Positions 36,302-47,434 of a stretch of DNA of 64,000 nucleotides are shown piece by piece. Source of the stretch: Saprospiraceae bacterium (lineage in GTDB: Bacteria; Bacteroidota; Bacteroidia; Chitinophagales; Saprospiraceae). The stretch lies in contig JADJTQ010000002.1 of NCBI GenBank assembly GCA_016711125.1, positions 1,116,001-1,180,000 on the forward strand. The letters run 5' to 3'. A model generated the notes under the pieces. It was not told the origin of the DNA and ran no database searches. It worked only from the letters and a program-made list of their open reading frames with translations. The stretch's first letter is position 1, and the number at the start of each line of letters is the position of its first letter. The translations under genes and the position numbers were made by a program.

Positions 36302-38574
36302 ATGTGTAGATTTACTGGAATTCAACTACTTACATCAATTTTGACCATTCTGATCGGGATGGCACAATTGATACCGGCAATAGGCCAAAATTTGTCGGGG
36401 GTGGTGAAGGACGAGAGCGGCCAACCGGTTTTGGCGGCCAATATTTTTACTGGCCAAGGTCAGGAGCATACGCATAGTAATGAATTTGGGTCCTTTAGCC
36501 TGTCTGGAGTGCAGTTGGGCGATACTCTTGATATTTCCGCTCTTGGATATGCGTCGCAGAAAATGATGGTGCAGGATGAATATTTTGACCACCCGGTTTC
36601 AATAGTACTCGTCGAAGTCAAATATGACCTTAGTCAGGTGAATGTTTCTGACCATCGATACAACACAAGGCAACTTGCTAAATTCGATCTGACCACCAAC
36701 CCGGTCACGTCATCACAAGAAATACTTTTACAATTGCCGGGACTTCTGATCGGTCAGCATGCCGGTGGTGGTAAGGCAGAGCAATTATTTTTAAGAGGCT
36801 TTGATCTTGATCATGGAACGGATATCAATATCAGTGTTGACGGTATGCCGGTAAATATGGTATCTCATGCTCATGGTCAGGGATATGCCGATTTGCATTT
36901 TCTGATTCCGGAAGTTGTAGATCGGGTAAACTATGACAAAGGACCGTATCGGGCGAATGTCGGAAACATGGCCACCGCCGGCCAGGTGGCTTTTGAGACT
37001 TTAGATCGACTGGATGAAAGCAGTGTGACGCTCGAATATGGAAGATTTAATTCGTTAAGAATGCTTGGTCTGGTTGATCTGGGGAAGTTTTCTGACAAGA
37101 CTGAGGGATATTTGGCTTTCGAAAATCTACTAGCGGATGGCCCATTTGATTCATCTCAGAATTTTTACCGCACCAACCTATTTGCAAAGATGAGTCATGA
37201 AACAGAAGGAGGGGACCGTTTCAGTCTACTCGCTTCACATTTTACCAGCCGTTGGAATGCTTCGGGTCAGATACCTCAAAGGGCTATCGACCAAGGTCTC
37301 ATCGGTCGTTTTGGAGCGATTGACGATACGGAAGGGGGTAATACATTACGAACCAATCTGGGGGTTACGTTTTCAAAAAATCTTGGAAGGAACTCTTTTT
37401 TGAAGAGTAATGCCTACTTGACCAGCTATGATTTTCAACTCTTTTCCAATTTTACTTTTTATCTGAATGATCCGGTAAATGGTGATCAGATTAAGCAGAA
37501 GGAAAACCGTAATTTAATCGGATTTAATTCGACCTATTTTAAAGATACATATCTTGGATCGCATGCCATTTCTATTCAAACAGGGGTAGGTCTTCGTCAG
37601 GATGCTATATCGGATATTGGGTTGTCACACACTCTAAACCGGAAGACAACTTTAAATTCAAGTTATCTGGGTGATATTCAGGAAACTAATTTATATGCAT
37701 TTTATGATGCATCGATCGATCTGGGACGACTGACCATCAATCCGGGTATTCGAATCGACTATTTTAAATTTGGCTACGATAATCATTTACTTCCGACCTA
37801 TGATTTCCAGTCAAAGGATCTTAGTCTCCTGAGTCCTAAGTTGATCCTTACTTATAGTGAAAATCGAAATCTACTATATTTTCTGAAAATTGGAAAAGGC
37901 TTTCACTCCAATGATACCCGGGGCATTATCGCTTCGAATGCCAACCCTGAATCCGCAAGTAATAAATTGGTCCCTGCCGCCTATGGTGCAGATTTAGGTA
38001 CGATCTGGAGACAGAAGAAGCGGTTTGTGCTCACTTCCGCCTTTTGGTATTTACTTTCGGAGCAAGAGTTTGTGTATGTAGGTGATGAAGGTATTGTGGA
38101 AGCCAGTGGACGGTCTCGCCGTTTGGGTATCGATTTAAGCGCCCGAACACAGATCGGTGATCATCTTACCTTTTATGAAGATTATAATTATGCCCACGCC
38201 CGCAGTATTGATGAACCTGCTGGTGCCAATTTTATTCCACTTGCTCCGATCCATACCTTCACCGGAGGAGTGACCTACCGTCATCAAGATGGATTGAGTG
38301 GAGGATTGCGCCTGGTGCATTTGGGAGACCGACCTGCAAATGAAGATTATAGTATCAGAGCCGAGGGTATTTTCGTTTTGATGCCAATCTGCAGTTTGAA
38401 TTAAAACACCTGACAGTAGGATTGGTGGTACAAAATCTATTGAACACGAAGTGGAATGAAGCACAATTTGCTACCGAGTCCAGATTATCCGGTGAGCTGG
38501 AAAGTGTGGAAGAGATCCATTTTACTCCAGGTATACCTTTTGCCCCTCGTCTTAGAGTTGCTTATGACTTTTAG
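36302..38574 (+). CDS. TonB-dependent receptor with carboxypeptidase-like N-domain (3' frameshift)
   Basis: Signal peptide, then a carboxypeptidase-D-like domain (SGVVKDESGQPVLAANIFT). The plug domain contains EILLQLPGLLIGQHAGGGKA, LFLRGFDLDHGTDINISVDG, and a His-rich segment VSHAHGQGYADLHFLIPE. The main frame ends at 38404; with one more T in the run at 38370-38373 it continues FRFDANLQFELKHLTVGLV and ends FAPRLRVAYDF at 38574. That C-terminal aromatic residue is typical of an outer-membrane barrel. The HAHGQGYADLHF plug motif marks a distinct receptor subgroup; a metal-related substrate is possible because of the histidines but unproven. There is no SusD partner. Confidence 0.87.
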
Positions 38575-38616
38575 ATTTTATCCGGCTACAAAGTGACGGA
38601 CTTCCTCTCTTACAAC

Positions 38617-38700
38617 AAGAGAGAGCAGAATTTACATTCTGCGGCTTCAAAGAAAGATACATAGAATTAAAGCGACCCACTATAAATATGCAAAAACCAA
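38617..38700 (+). repeat. Dispersed intergenic repeat, copy B
   Basis: Contains AAGAGAGAGCAGAATTTAC (38617-38635, also exact at 48581-48599), ATTCTGCGGCTTC, AAGAAAGATACATAG and CGACCCACTATAAATATGCA, aligned with copy A at 5271-5350. It follows the TonB receptor stop by about 40 bases. The remainder to 39043 has no recognisable gene. Confidence 0.75.
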
Positions 38701-39043
38701 AAAATAATTGCATCTATGATGAAAACCTGATGTAATTTTGTAGGGTAAGAATTGCCATGCACCTGAATAGATATCGTGTCAAAGTGTTTTCTTGCATGCG
38801 GACCGAGTTTTCGCGGGGCCGTTTGTTTTTCATCCGATCATTAGTTTTCAGCTGTTTTCATTTGACCAATTGGCTGGCCGTGAGGGGGTCTACCTTTATT
38901 AAGGAATGCCAGTGTCTTCACTGTAGAGGAATTTTACCGATGCTCCACTTTAAAACTGCACCAAATCAATAGTTTTTTAATGGCCTTATGAGCCTTCCTT
39001 GTTTTCTTTATTGAAAAAGGGAAAGTCCAAACCAAAATCATCT

Positions 39044-42000
39044 ATGGAAGTGAAAAAAATTTTGCTAGCCACCTGGCTGCTCCTAGGTTACGCTACCCTG
39101 TTTGCACAGTTGCCCACCACTTGCGAAGACGCAATGGAAGTATTTTGTGGGGAGACGTATGAGTTTGATATTGCTGAATACGACCAGACAGTTCCTGCTT
39201 CATTAGTTTGTGCTGGAAATTTCGTCAATCCGATTTGGTTGAAGATAAACGGTACAGGAGAAGTGATGGACCTTAAACTCTGTGATCAGTCGCTATTTCA
39301 GGTATTTCTGCTTAGTGGTTCATGCGGTGATCACACTTGCCAGGAACTCAACAACACTGCCGTTATATACGATTGCTCCTATACCTATCAAGGCAGGTTT
39401 AAAACGAAGCTGGGAGAATCATACTTTGTTATGGTCATTCACAATGCCTTTGATCCCGGCGTACTTTCTCTTGCTATCCAATGTGCTGAGCCTGCTATCA
39501 ATGACGAATGTGAAGGAGCGTTGATTGCGGCTTTAGGTGTGACCTATCCAGTAAGTGCTCTTTCTGCAAGTATTGGTCCTCCCTCGCCCCATTCTACATA
39601 TTCTGAAAGTGGAGACCTGTGGTATATTTTTACTGGATCTGGAAATCTTGTTTCTTTTGCCTCATCATCAAGTCTAGTCAATGGTTCAGTGTATGTAGGT
39701 GTTTGTGATCAATTAATCAGTTTAGATCAATCCACTATTGGCTATCAGGGAGGCTATTTGACCGAACTAGGAAAGAATTATTATTTGCAGGTTCGGATGT
39801 ATGGTACGGAGGAACACAGTTTTACTTTGACAGAGCATTTGGTAGCTTCCAATAGTTATTGTGTCAACGCATTAAGTTTGCCGTTGTTAGACACTTTTGA
39901 AATCGATTTTTCTGATGCTCTGTATTTGCAAAGTCCCTGCAATCTTAGTCATCTCGCAAATCAGTGGTTCACCATTATGGGGAATGACAGCGTTTGTCAT
40001 GTTTCTTTTTCGCTGTTTGTACCAGATGTAATAAGTGGGGATTGTGAAAATATGCATTGTGAAACAGTAACTGTCAATGGCAGAGAAATCTCTTTTTTAA
40101 CAAAGAAAAATGTTAAGTATTTTATTGACTTCCTGAGTCAGGGTTCAAATTGTCAACATTTCGCGTATTTCACACCTTACAGTGTGATTAATGATTCATA
40201 TGAAAGTGCTGCAGAAATTTCCTGTCATGATTCAATTGCAGCAACGTTAGAAGGAGCTCTTTATGATGACGGCCAATATGATTATAATTTGCATGGGTTA
40301 CCGGATTTATGGTATAAAATCATGGGCTCGGGTAAATTTTATTCTATTGAAGCTCAATATCTTCCATCTACTAATAGACCTTTCGAGCCGAGCATTGATG
40401 TATTTAAAACGGTGGACGATCGTTTGGAAGCACATCATGCATTTCCTAATACTAGTACCGTCCACTATTTTCTTGAAGATCAGCAATTTTATTATGTACG
40501 AGTTTCAGGCGGAGCTGATTCGTTTTCGATAAAGGTCAACTGCTTTGATCCGGTTGTCAACGATGAGTGCGAGGGAGCAATGCCGATCTCAGCCTTAGAC
40601 AGCATTTCCGGGGTTAACCAGTTTTCGGCGTTCAGTACCCAAGATACTTGTTTTTACTACGGCTACAACCAGGATATTCAATCCGATATCTGGTATCAAC
40701 TGATCGGCGATGGAAAATTGTATGAATTTACTTTTGATCGGGCGTATAACGGTGCATACTATGCGATTTATCAGGGGAGTTGCAACGACTTCGGTTGTGT
40801 GGTCTACCTTCCCTTGTACGACTATTCTGAGCAACACACGACAAAGGTATTTCTGAATGAAGGTGTCCAGTACTTTATCAAGGTTTTTAATTTTAGCGCC
40901 AACTCCTTCGACCAGCATTTTAGTTTTCATTTCAGGGAAATCATGATTGCACCAAATGACCAATCATGTGCAGCTTATACGCTCCATTGTGGAGACATAA
41001 TCAATGATTCTACTAGTAATGCCGCAATCAATGAAGTTAGATGTGATGGGAGCGAAGCAACCTCTCCCGGCATTTGGTACAAGATACAAGGAAACGATCA
41101 GTATTATGAATTTAGTAGCAATTACGAGGTCGAAAATGATCTGTCCTATTCTTTGAATCCGACTTTATTTGCGGGTTCTTGCAGCCAATTAATATGCCAA
41201 TCCAGTAAGCTCTATCGGTACCAAAACAAATTTGTCTTTTATGGTAAAGGGGCAGACTTACTTTATCCTTTTTAACGATCAGATTCCGATCAAACTTAAA
41301 TTTAATTGCTTTAATGATTTAGGTAACGATCAGGTCCTTAAGGCAAAAAGAATTTCTTGTGGCGAATCGTACAATGGATATGCATTTAATACCAAACGTG
41401 AAGACTATGCTTTATGTGGGGTCGATCCGATCTGCAAAAAGATATCTGGTTTAGAGTGATGGGCAATGATGAATTTCTTTTTGTCAATGAAGGCATGGAT
41501 TATCTCCCGGTGAATAGTGTTTTGGGTGAGATATACACCAAGTATGGTATTTTTTATAAATGCGCCGGATCATTTGAGGGTAATCGAATTTTTCTCACAA
41601 AAGGAGTGGAATATTATCTTCGATTAATTATCGGAGAACCAGCTCCTTCATCCGGATTTGAACGGGATTTTCAAGTTACCTTTACCTGTCATGTAAAAAT
41701 TGAGAATGACGCATGTAGCACCGCAATCCTTTGAGTTGTAACCAGATGGTGACTGTGAATACCGAATATGCGACGGACGATCCGGAAAATCTTTGTGGTG
41801 AAAGCTATTTTGGATCACGTAATTTTTGGTTTATGGTGGATGGAGACAATTCATTTAAGCAATTGGATGTAGTTCGTACAGATGGAACCTATCCTGGGAT
41901 CCAAGCCTTTATTTTTTCGGGAGAATGTGGTCAGCTTGAATGTTTGGGTTCCGGCCCTTTTTTCTATGCTGAAGCCGGTAAAACATATTATATGAATCTG

Positions 42001-43389
42001 GGTGGAGCTGCTTTTTACGGAGAACTACAAGTTACTCTGCAATGTAGTGATGGTGCCGAAAATGATTTATGTCAAGATGCACTGCCTATCACATGTGGAG
42101 AACAGGTGACGGGTACTTTTAATATTGTAAAACCGTGTGACTATGCCGACCCTTGCCGGGATTTTCTTTATTACAAACGAGTGTGGTATCAATTCACCGG
42201 TAATGGCAGTCTGATCAATTTAAAGCTCACGACCACGGGCTACAATAGCCATCGGGTTCGAGTGGCGGTATTTACCGGAGGTTGTTGCAATCCGGAGGAA
42301 ATTCGATATTCTTATATTGGTGATAGCGATTTTAATGGCAGTGCCCATAAAGATGTCTATTTTCTGTCAGAGGAAGGTGCTCAATATTTAATTGCAGCGG
42401 AGCAATTTTTTATCACTGTCGAGGATGCCAGTTTCGATTTAACCCTTAATTGTCTGGATCTGGCTGATTTTCACCTCTGTGAAAATGCGAGACAACTTCA
42501 AAACGAGATTGAAACAGACGTTGAAGTGGGTGACTATTTTGTGGGTTCAACCTACAACCAGCTTTATGGATTAGTAAAATGGAAAGGAAGTGGTGGAGTC
42601 GATACGCTCACTATTTATGGTGAGAACAGTACTTTTCCAAACGCAGTGTTTACTCTTTTACCGGACGGCGGATGCGCAATTCGATTTCCGATATCAGGAA
42701 CAATAGCATCCGAGATATTAAGAGACGATCAGAAGGTTGTTTATGTATTACCTACATTGTCCGGGGATGACTATCTGATACGGATCGGAAGGGGACCAAA
42801 CTACACTTCTCCCAGAGACACGATTCTTGCAATGATGAAATTGGGGGCAGAGATTAACTCATGTGTTATTGCTCTTCCTGACGAAATTCAGGCGACCTCT
42901 ACCGATGAATCGATCAGTGTACCTTTTAGTTTAAATGGTGGTGACTTTCCATTTAACTTTTATATCAGAGGCAGCGACGAAGGACCTACGTATTTTAATT
43001 ATTCTATTTTAGATCATAATATCGAGTTGTATGGTACCTGGACCAAGGGATTAAAACTAGTCGAATTTTCTAATGAAACGTGTCGGGGTTATGGCACGTT
43101 TAATTTAGTATTTACGGATCTCCCGGATCACATCTGTCCGGATTCAATTTATTGTCCCGACCAGATTGTGCACCTCGGAGTGCCTCTAAATTCGAATAAA
43201 TATCAGGCGCAGTTTGATATCAAATCAAATGCTCAAATTATGCAAGGAAGCCAGGTCACTTATCAGGCGACCCAGCAGATTTTGTTGAATCCGGGATTTG
43301 AGGTGTTCCAAGGGGCTACATTGCAAGTTGATTTAGGGGGTTGCCGGGAGGAGACTTCTTCACCATCTTCTATCGGCCTGAAGGATTAA
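39044..43389 (+). CDS. Large secreted Cys-rich repeat protein (three frameshifts)
   Basis: The start at ATG 39044 gives signal peptide MEVKKILLATWLLLGYATLF. The body has about ten repeats of 110-140 residues, each opening with N-D-x-C-x-x-A (NDECEGALIAALG, NDECEGAMPISAL, NDACSTAIL, NDLCQDALPITCG) and containing (D)xWYxxxGxG...C. These resemble PPC-like modules of Bacteroidota surface proteins. The end LLNPGFEVFQGATLQVDLGG matches the short beta-helix piece before T9SS sorting domains, but no sorting signal follows. Frames change near 41240 (one extra base), 41417 (GGGG) and 41734 (one missing base each). Reconstructed length is about 1,448 residues. Likely cell-surface or secreted adhesion; substrate unknown. 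Confidence 0.75.
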
Positions 43390-43427
43390 TTAATTATTTT
43401 TGCTGTGATTTTTTCTTGGGGATTTGC

Positions 43428-43506
43428 ATCACCCTGACGCTTACATTCTGCGGCTCTTGAAGAAAGAAATTTAGCAGTCTCGACCCAGATAAATATGCAA
43501 GAACCA
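43428..43506 (+). repeat. Dispersed intergenic repeat, copy C
   Basis: Contains GCATCACCCTGACGCTTACA, TTCTGCGGCTC, GAAGAAAGAAATTTAG and CGACCCAGATAAATATGCAA. Same orientation and order as copies A and B. It lies between the end of the repeat protein and the convergent methyltransferase, where it could serve as a transcription end, although it has no strong hairpin. Confidence 0.7.
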
Positions 43507-43515
43507 ATTTTTATG

Positions 43516-44229
43516 CTAAACACCTACAATAAAAATACACGGGCGTTTATGCAAGTCGGGGGTTTTATCTTTTTTCCACTGAGCAATTGATTGGGTTTTG
43601 ATAAGGCTTTTTGGAGAAGTTAGATCGGCAGCAATGCAAAAAAGTATATCGCCATTGAGTGTATTTAGTATCTGCTCAAAAAGAGCTGTGTTGCGGTAGG
43701 GAGTTTCCATAAAGATTTGACTGTATCCTTTTCGAGCATCTTGCTCCAATCGCTTCAGGTCATTTTTCAATGTACCTTTGTCACGGGATAAATATCCATG
43801 AAAGACAAAATTTTGACCAGACAAACCGGAAGCCATAAGAGCCAGCATGATCGATGAAGGTCCCGAAAGTGGCACAACCTCAATGCCGTGCCGGTGAGCC
43901 AGTTGAACAATATTGCTGCCAGGATCGGCAATGACCGGACTACCCGCGTCGGAGAGTACGCAGATGTCAAATCCTTTTAAGGCAGGATCTAGCAGGTAAT
44001 CAAGCTCAGCGTGATCGGTGTTTTTACTTAGCTCCTCAAAGACTGTGAGGTTAAAGTCGAAAGTAGGAACCATGGCTTTGACATGTCTGCGACCCAGCTT
44101 AAGAGACTCGACCAAAAAGTACTTGCATTGACTCACAATCAAGCGGTTCGCTTCTGGAATACTGGCAATTCCTCCGTCGATGATTGGGGTCGGTACCAGA
44201 TATAGGTGTCCTCTTTTTTTATCGGTCAT
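43516..44229 (-). CDS. RsmI-like SAM-dependent methyltransferase (tetrapyrrole methylase fold)
   Basis: Start chosen at the ATG complementary to 44227-44229 (MTDKKRGHLYLVPTPI); a longer frame reaches 44304 but the extra 25 residues are not family-like. Key segments are LYLVPTPIIDGGIASIPEAN, VLSDAGSPVIADPGSNIVQ (the D-A-G-x-P-x-I-x-D-P-G motif), and VPLSGPSSIMLALMASGLSG. RsmI 2'-O-methylates C1402 of 16S rRNA; short Bacteroidota homologues lack its C-terminal domain, as here (about 237 residues), so the exact target is less certain. Divergent from scpA. Confidence 0.85.
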   Translation of the reverse strand: MTDKKRGHLYLVPTPIIDGGIASIPEANRLIVSQCKYFLVESLKLGRRHVKAMVPTFDFNLTVFEELSKNTDHAELDYLLDPALKGFDICVLSDAGSPVIADPGSNIVQLAHRHGIEVVPLSGPSSIMLALMASGLSGQNFVFHGYLSRDKGTLKNDLKRLEQDARKGYSQIFMETPYRNTALFEQILNTLNGDILFCIAADLTSPKSLIKTQSIAQWKKDKTPDLHKRPCIFIVGV

Positions 44230-44336
44230 GATGCTGATGGCTCTACCTATTTGATTACTTTTGTCGACCGGGCTTTCCAAAGAGTATGTCCGTTTTACCG
44301 GCACAAAACCTGGATTGGAGATATCCGAATCGATTT

Positions 44337-45182
44337 ATGAGTGATCAAAACTACAACACTTATACCATAAAGTTGCCCCAGTTTGAAGGGCCTTTTGATC
44401 TTTTACTCTTCTTTATCGAAAGAGATGAATTGGATATTAACAATATTCCAATTGCCAAAATCACTGACGATTTCCTGGAGTACATCCGGCATATCGAAGT
44501 GCTCAATATCGATTTGGCAAGTGAATTTATAGTGGTAGCCGCTACCCTGATGCGCATTAAGGCAAAGATGCTCTTGCCTCGGAAGGCGGTGGATGAGGAA
44601 GGTAATGAGATCGACCCTCGTGAAGAATTAGTACAAAAACTGATCGAGTACAAGCGGTATAAGGAAACACTTGATACCTTCCGGCAATGGGAAGAGGAAA
44701 GGGCAAATATGTTTGGGAGAGGTGTTGCCAAAGATGAACTCAAACGCATTGCAGAGTTAGCTATGGTTGATTCTGAACTGGAATCGATCACGCTTTTTAA
44801 GTTGCTCAAGACTTTTGAAAACATCATGGAGCAACTCAAAGACAGGAAGGTGGTTGCTCACACCATAGCACGCTACGAATACACGATTCAGGAGCAGGGC
44901 AATTATCTACTCTCTCAGATATACATGGGCGTCAAATCTTCTTTTGAAGATATCTTTCTTTCACTGGAAAGCAGGATTCATGCGATCGTCACTTTCCTCG
45001 CATTACTTGAGTTGGTCAGTCAACAAAAGATTCACTTGATTCAGGGAGAAGGCAGCAACAATTTTTGGCTCACGATACCTGAGGAAAGTGATAAGCCAGA
45101 TGATGTAGCAAACGACGAACAGCCGGAGCAAGCAGGGTACTTAAAATCTGAAGAAGGCGACGATTTCTCCGAAGAAGAATAG
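44337..45182 (+). CDS. scpA: Segregation and condensation protein A
   Basis: Kleisin partner of SMC. Start at ATG 44337 gives MSDQNYNTYTIKLPQFEGP; an in-frame upstream ATG at 44286 overlaps the divergent gene. The N-terminal FEGPFDLLLFFIERDELDIN and LASEFIVVAATLMRIKAKML are the ScpA signature, and the C-terminal winged helix (VTFLALLELVSQQKIHLIQ) binds the SMC head. It ends in an acidic tail rich in Glu and Asp. Length 281 residues, normal. scpB is not adjacent. Confidence 0.93.
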   Translation: MSDQNYNTYTIKLPQFEGPFDLLLFFIERDELDINNIPIAKITDDFLEYIRHIEVLNIDLASEFIVVAATLMRIKAKMLLPRKAVDEEGNEIDPREELVQKLIEYKRYKETLDTFRQWEEERANMFGRGVAKDELKRIAELAMVDSELESITLFKLLKTFENIMEQLKDRKVVAHTIARYEYTIQEQGNYLLSQIYMGVKSSFEDIFLSLESRIHAIVTFLALLELVSQQKIHLIQGEGSNNFWLTIPEESDKPDDVANDEQPEQAGYLKSEEGDDFSEEE

Positions 45183-45232
45183 TCGGTTGACCGTATTTAC
45201 TAGTTCAAATCGCAGATCACTTTGGTCGTCCA

Positions 45233-47434
45233 TTAAGATCTCAGGATAATCTTACTAATGCCTTCAATGATCCATTGTTTTCGTTTTTGATCAATTTGCA
45301 CAACATTGTCTTCGACCAATTTATTGGAAAATAATAATTGGTAAATGGCCTCTTTTTCTTCGACTGAAAAAGTGCTGAATGTACGCCTCATAATAGGTAA
45401 ATAGGTAAGAAATGTTTCCTGATCCAAACTTAACATCCATTGATCAATAATTAATCTTAGCGAAGAGTTGTGTATTAATAACCAGCCCCCTCCAAAGAGC
45501 AGACCTTCTAAAAAGTAGCAGGGATAAAATGGATCGTATAAACTTGATAAATTATAGCGTGTCAATCGAAAAAGATGTTCTTCGGTGATTTCTTGCCGGA
45601 TCAGGAGCAGCCGTAAACAATTACCCTTGATCAGGGCATTAGCCTGACTTAATTGTGCAATTTGATTTAGAGTTCCTATCCAACCTGTTTGGTATTGTTC
45701 ATTTTCCAGCAATTGCACGGCCTGGTGCAATTCGTTCATGGTGGCGAAAGTATCCGATGCACTTTCTTCACTTAGATCTTGCACTTTGGTGGGTAGCGAA
45801 ATACAGATTCGGGGGAATAATTGATTTAATAAATCTTTTACTCCAGTAGTATCTATCTGCGCGGTTGAACCGTAACGGAGAGACCAGACTAATGGGGGCA
45901 TCACTTTCATCAAAGCCAGGACATCATCAGTGAGGTTGCCAAGGTCGCGGATTTTTTTGCTGATGGGGTTGATGAGGTTAGGCAAATGGGAGTGCAAGGC
46001 CTGGTAAAGCAAATGACCCAAACGATCAAAACCAGTGTTGGTTTCGAGTTGGTTGAGAATATATTGATATGCGGCATCTTCAAGAGTGTTACCCCACATA
46101 TTGGCTTCGATAATCTGAATTTCATACTCGGGGTGCCATTGGAGGTCCCAATACTCGTGAAAAGTCCCCAGTGGATTGTGTTCCGGGTCTTTGGGCTGCC
46201 CCCAATCAATACCCAGCAGGGCTATCCGGTGCAAGAGCCGACTGGCCTCAAGATGTAAGGTCTTTCGAAGGTCAAAATGCTTTTCGATCAAACCCTCTTT
46301 TTTCCAGTCACGATGCAATTTGACTTTTTTTAGCTGATCTTCCAGATCTCGCATCAATGGTACGGTTGGCACCTGATCAGATACAGAGCCGGTTTTTTCA
46401 CCTTCCAGCAGTTTGATCTTCAGTTGCTGGAGAGTCTCATGGTCGCCCCTGACTTGGACGGCCGTAATGGCATCAAATAACTCGCTAATGCCAGGCATTG
46501 CCTTTTTTCGAAGGTAAGCCAGGCTAGTGGCCAACTGGGTGCTATCAATGGTTTGAGCAGGAGAAACCTGGTGACCCAGCTGCTGCAAAATACCGGAGGC
46601 CCGGCTCATCCAACGGGCTACAGCTGTAGCCTGATCTGTGAAGAGAGCTTCGTACCAATAGGGTGAAATCACGCCAGAAGCATAACCAGTGTGGCGCGCG
46701 ATCCGGCTATATGACCAAGGTACCCAGGTATAGGCAGCAGTGGTTTTCTTTAGACCTCTCAGGATCTGGCTGTCCTGGGTGGCATTAGGGCTTTTAAGAT
46801 CGATGAGAGCGGGAGTATGCCAGGCTCCGCATACGACGGCTATTTTCTTAAAGCCATCCTTTTGGGCCAGACGCATTTGCTGCCGCATAAAAGCTTCTCT
46901 AACCAGATTTGATTTTTTATCGGTAAGATCAGACTTACGTAATTCAACCATTAATTCAAGAATGGTTTCAAATATTTCGGGAGCCTCTTTTTGTTGTTCG
47001 ATATATTCTTCCCACCAGCGCTCCGGATCATCAAATCCCGCAATTTCTGCCATAAATCCAAAAGGATCATGGGTAAATCCTTTTTCTTTTTTTGTTGTCG
47101 TAACGCGGTCGGAGATTAAAAAGCTCTGATTTTGGGGGAGATCAAAAAATCGGATAGGTAGGGTATTTTTTATGCCATATAAAAAGGCTTGCCACTCCGG
47201 ACTAAAAACCGTGAACGGATAATACGCATATTGATTTACGTTTTTTGGATTGTAGATCATAATGGCCACTGGGGGGGTTACCAGATCTAAAGCAATATAA
47301 TTAAAACAAGATTCAGCATCAGCCGGACATTCGACGAGCAGCACATCTGGTTTGAATAATTGAAGCGCAGCAACCAAATTGCGACAAGAGCCCGCGCCAT
47401 GATGTCTGATACCAAACAGTTTAATTTCTGCCAT
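45233..47434 (-). CDS. DUF5682 family protein
   Basis: 733 residues. Begins MAEIKLFGIRHHGAGSCRNL and LLVECPADAE, with IGIRHHGPGS-like and E-C/G-P-A-D motifs that identify DUF5682. A later block reads VVCGAWHTPAL, and GYASGVISPYWYEALF follows. The family is found with MoxR ATPases and VWA proteins in predicted NTP-dependent conflict or chaperone modules. The His/Glu motifs suggest an enzymatic N-terminal domain but no reaction is known to me. The start overlaps the end of moxR by 14 bases, a sign of translational coupling. Confidence 0.82.
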   Translation of the reverse strand: MAEIKLFGIRHHGAGSCRNLVAALQLFKPDVLLVECPADAESCFNYIALDLVTPPVAIMIYNPKNVNQYAYYPFTVFSPEWQAFLYGIKNTLPIRFFDLPQNQSFLISDRVTTTKKEKGFTHDPFGFMAEIAGFDDPERWWEEYIEQQKEAPEIFETILELMVELRKSDLTDKKSNLVREAFMRQQMRLAQKDGFKKIAVVCGAWHTPALIDLKSPNATQDSQILRGLKKTTAAYTWVPWSYSRIARHTGYASGVISPYWYEALFTDQATAVARWMSRASGILQQLGHQVSPAQTIDSTQLATSLAYLRKKAMPGISELFDAITAVQVRGDHETLQQLKIKLLEGEKTGSVSDQVPTVPLMRDLEDQLKKVKLHRDWKKEGLIEKHFDLRKTLHLEASRLLHRIALLGIDWGQPKDPEHNPLGTFHEYWDLQWHPEYEIQIIEANMWGNTLEDAAYQYILNQLETNTGFDRLGHLLYQALHSHLPNLINPISKKIRDLGNLTDDVLALMKVMPPLVWSLRYGSTAQIDTTGVKDLLNQLFPRICISLPTKVQDLSEESASDTFATMNELHQAVQLLENEQYQTGWIGTLNQIAQLSQANALIKGNCLRLLLIRQEITEEHLFRLTRYNLSSLYDPFYPCYFLEGLLFGGGWLLIHNSSLRLIIDQWMLSLDQETFLTYLPIMRRTFSTFSVEEKEAIYQLLFSNKLVEDNVVQIDQKRKQWIIEGISKIILRS

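Noticed and set aside
38757..38972. 71-residue open frame between the TonB receptor and the repeat protein
   Set aside because: Sequence is not protein-like and is rich in Cys, His and Arg by chance; no homology pattern.
41200..41740. Programmed ribosomal frameshifting in the large repeat protein
   Set aside because: Three shifts of both signs without slippery heptamers or downstream structures fit assembly error or decay better.
43516..44304. Full-length start of the RsmI-like gene at 44304
   Set aside because: The additional N-terminal residues overlap the divergent scpA region and do not fit the family; 44229 is preferred.
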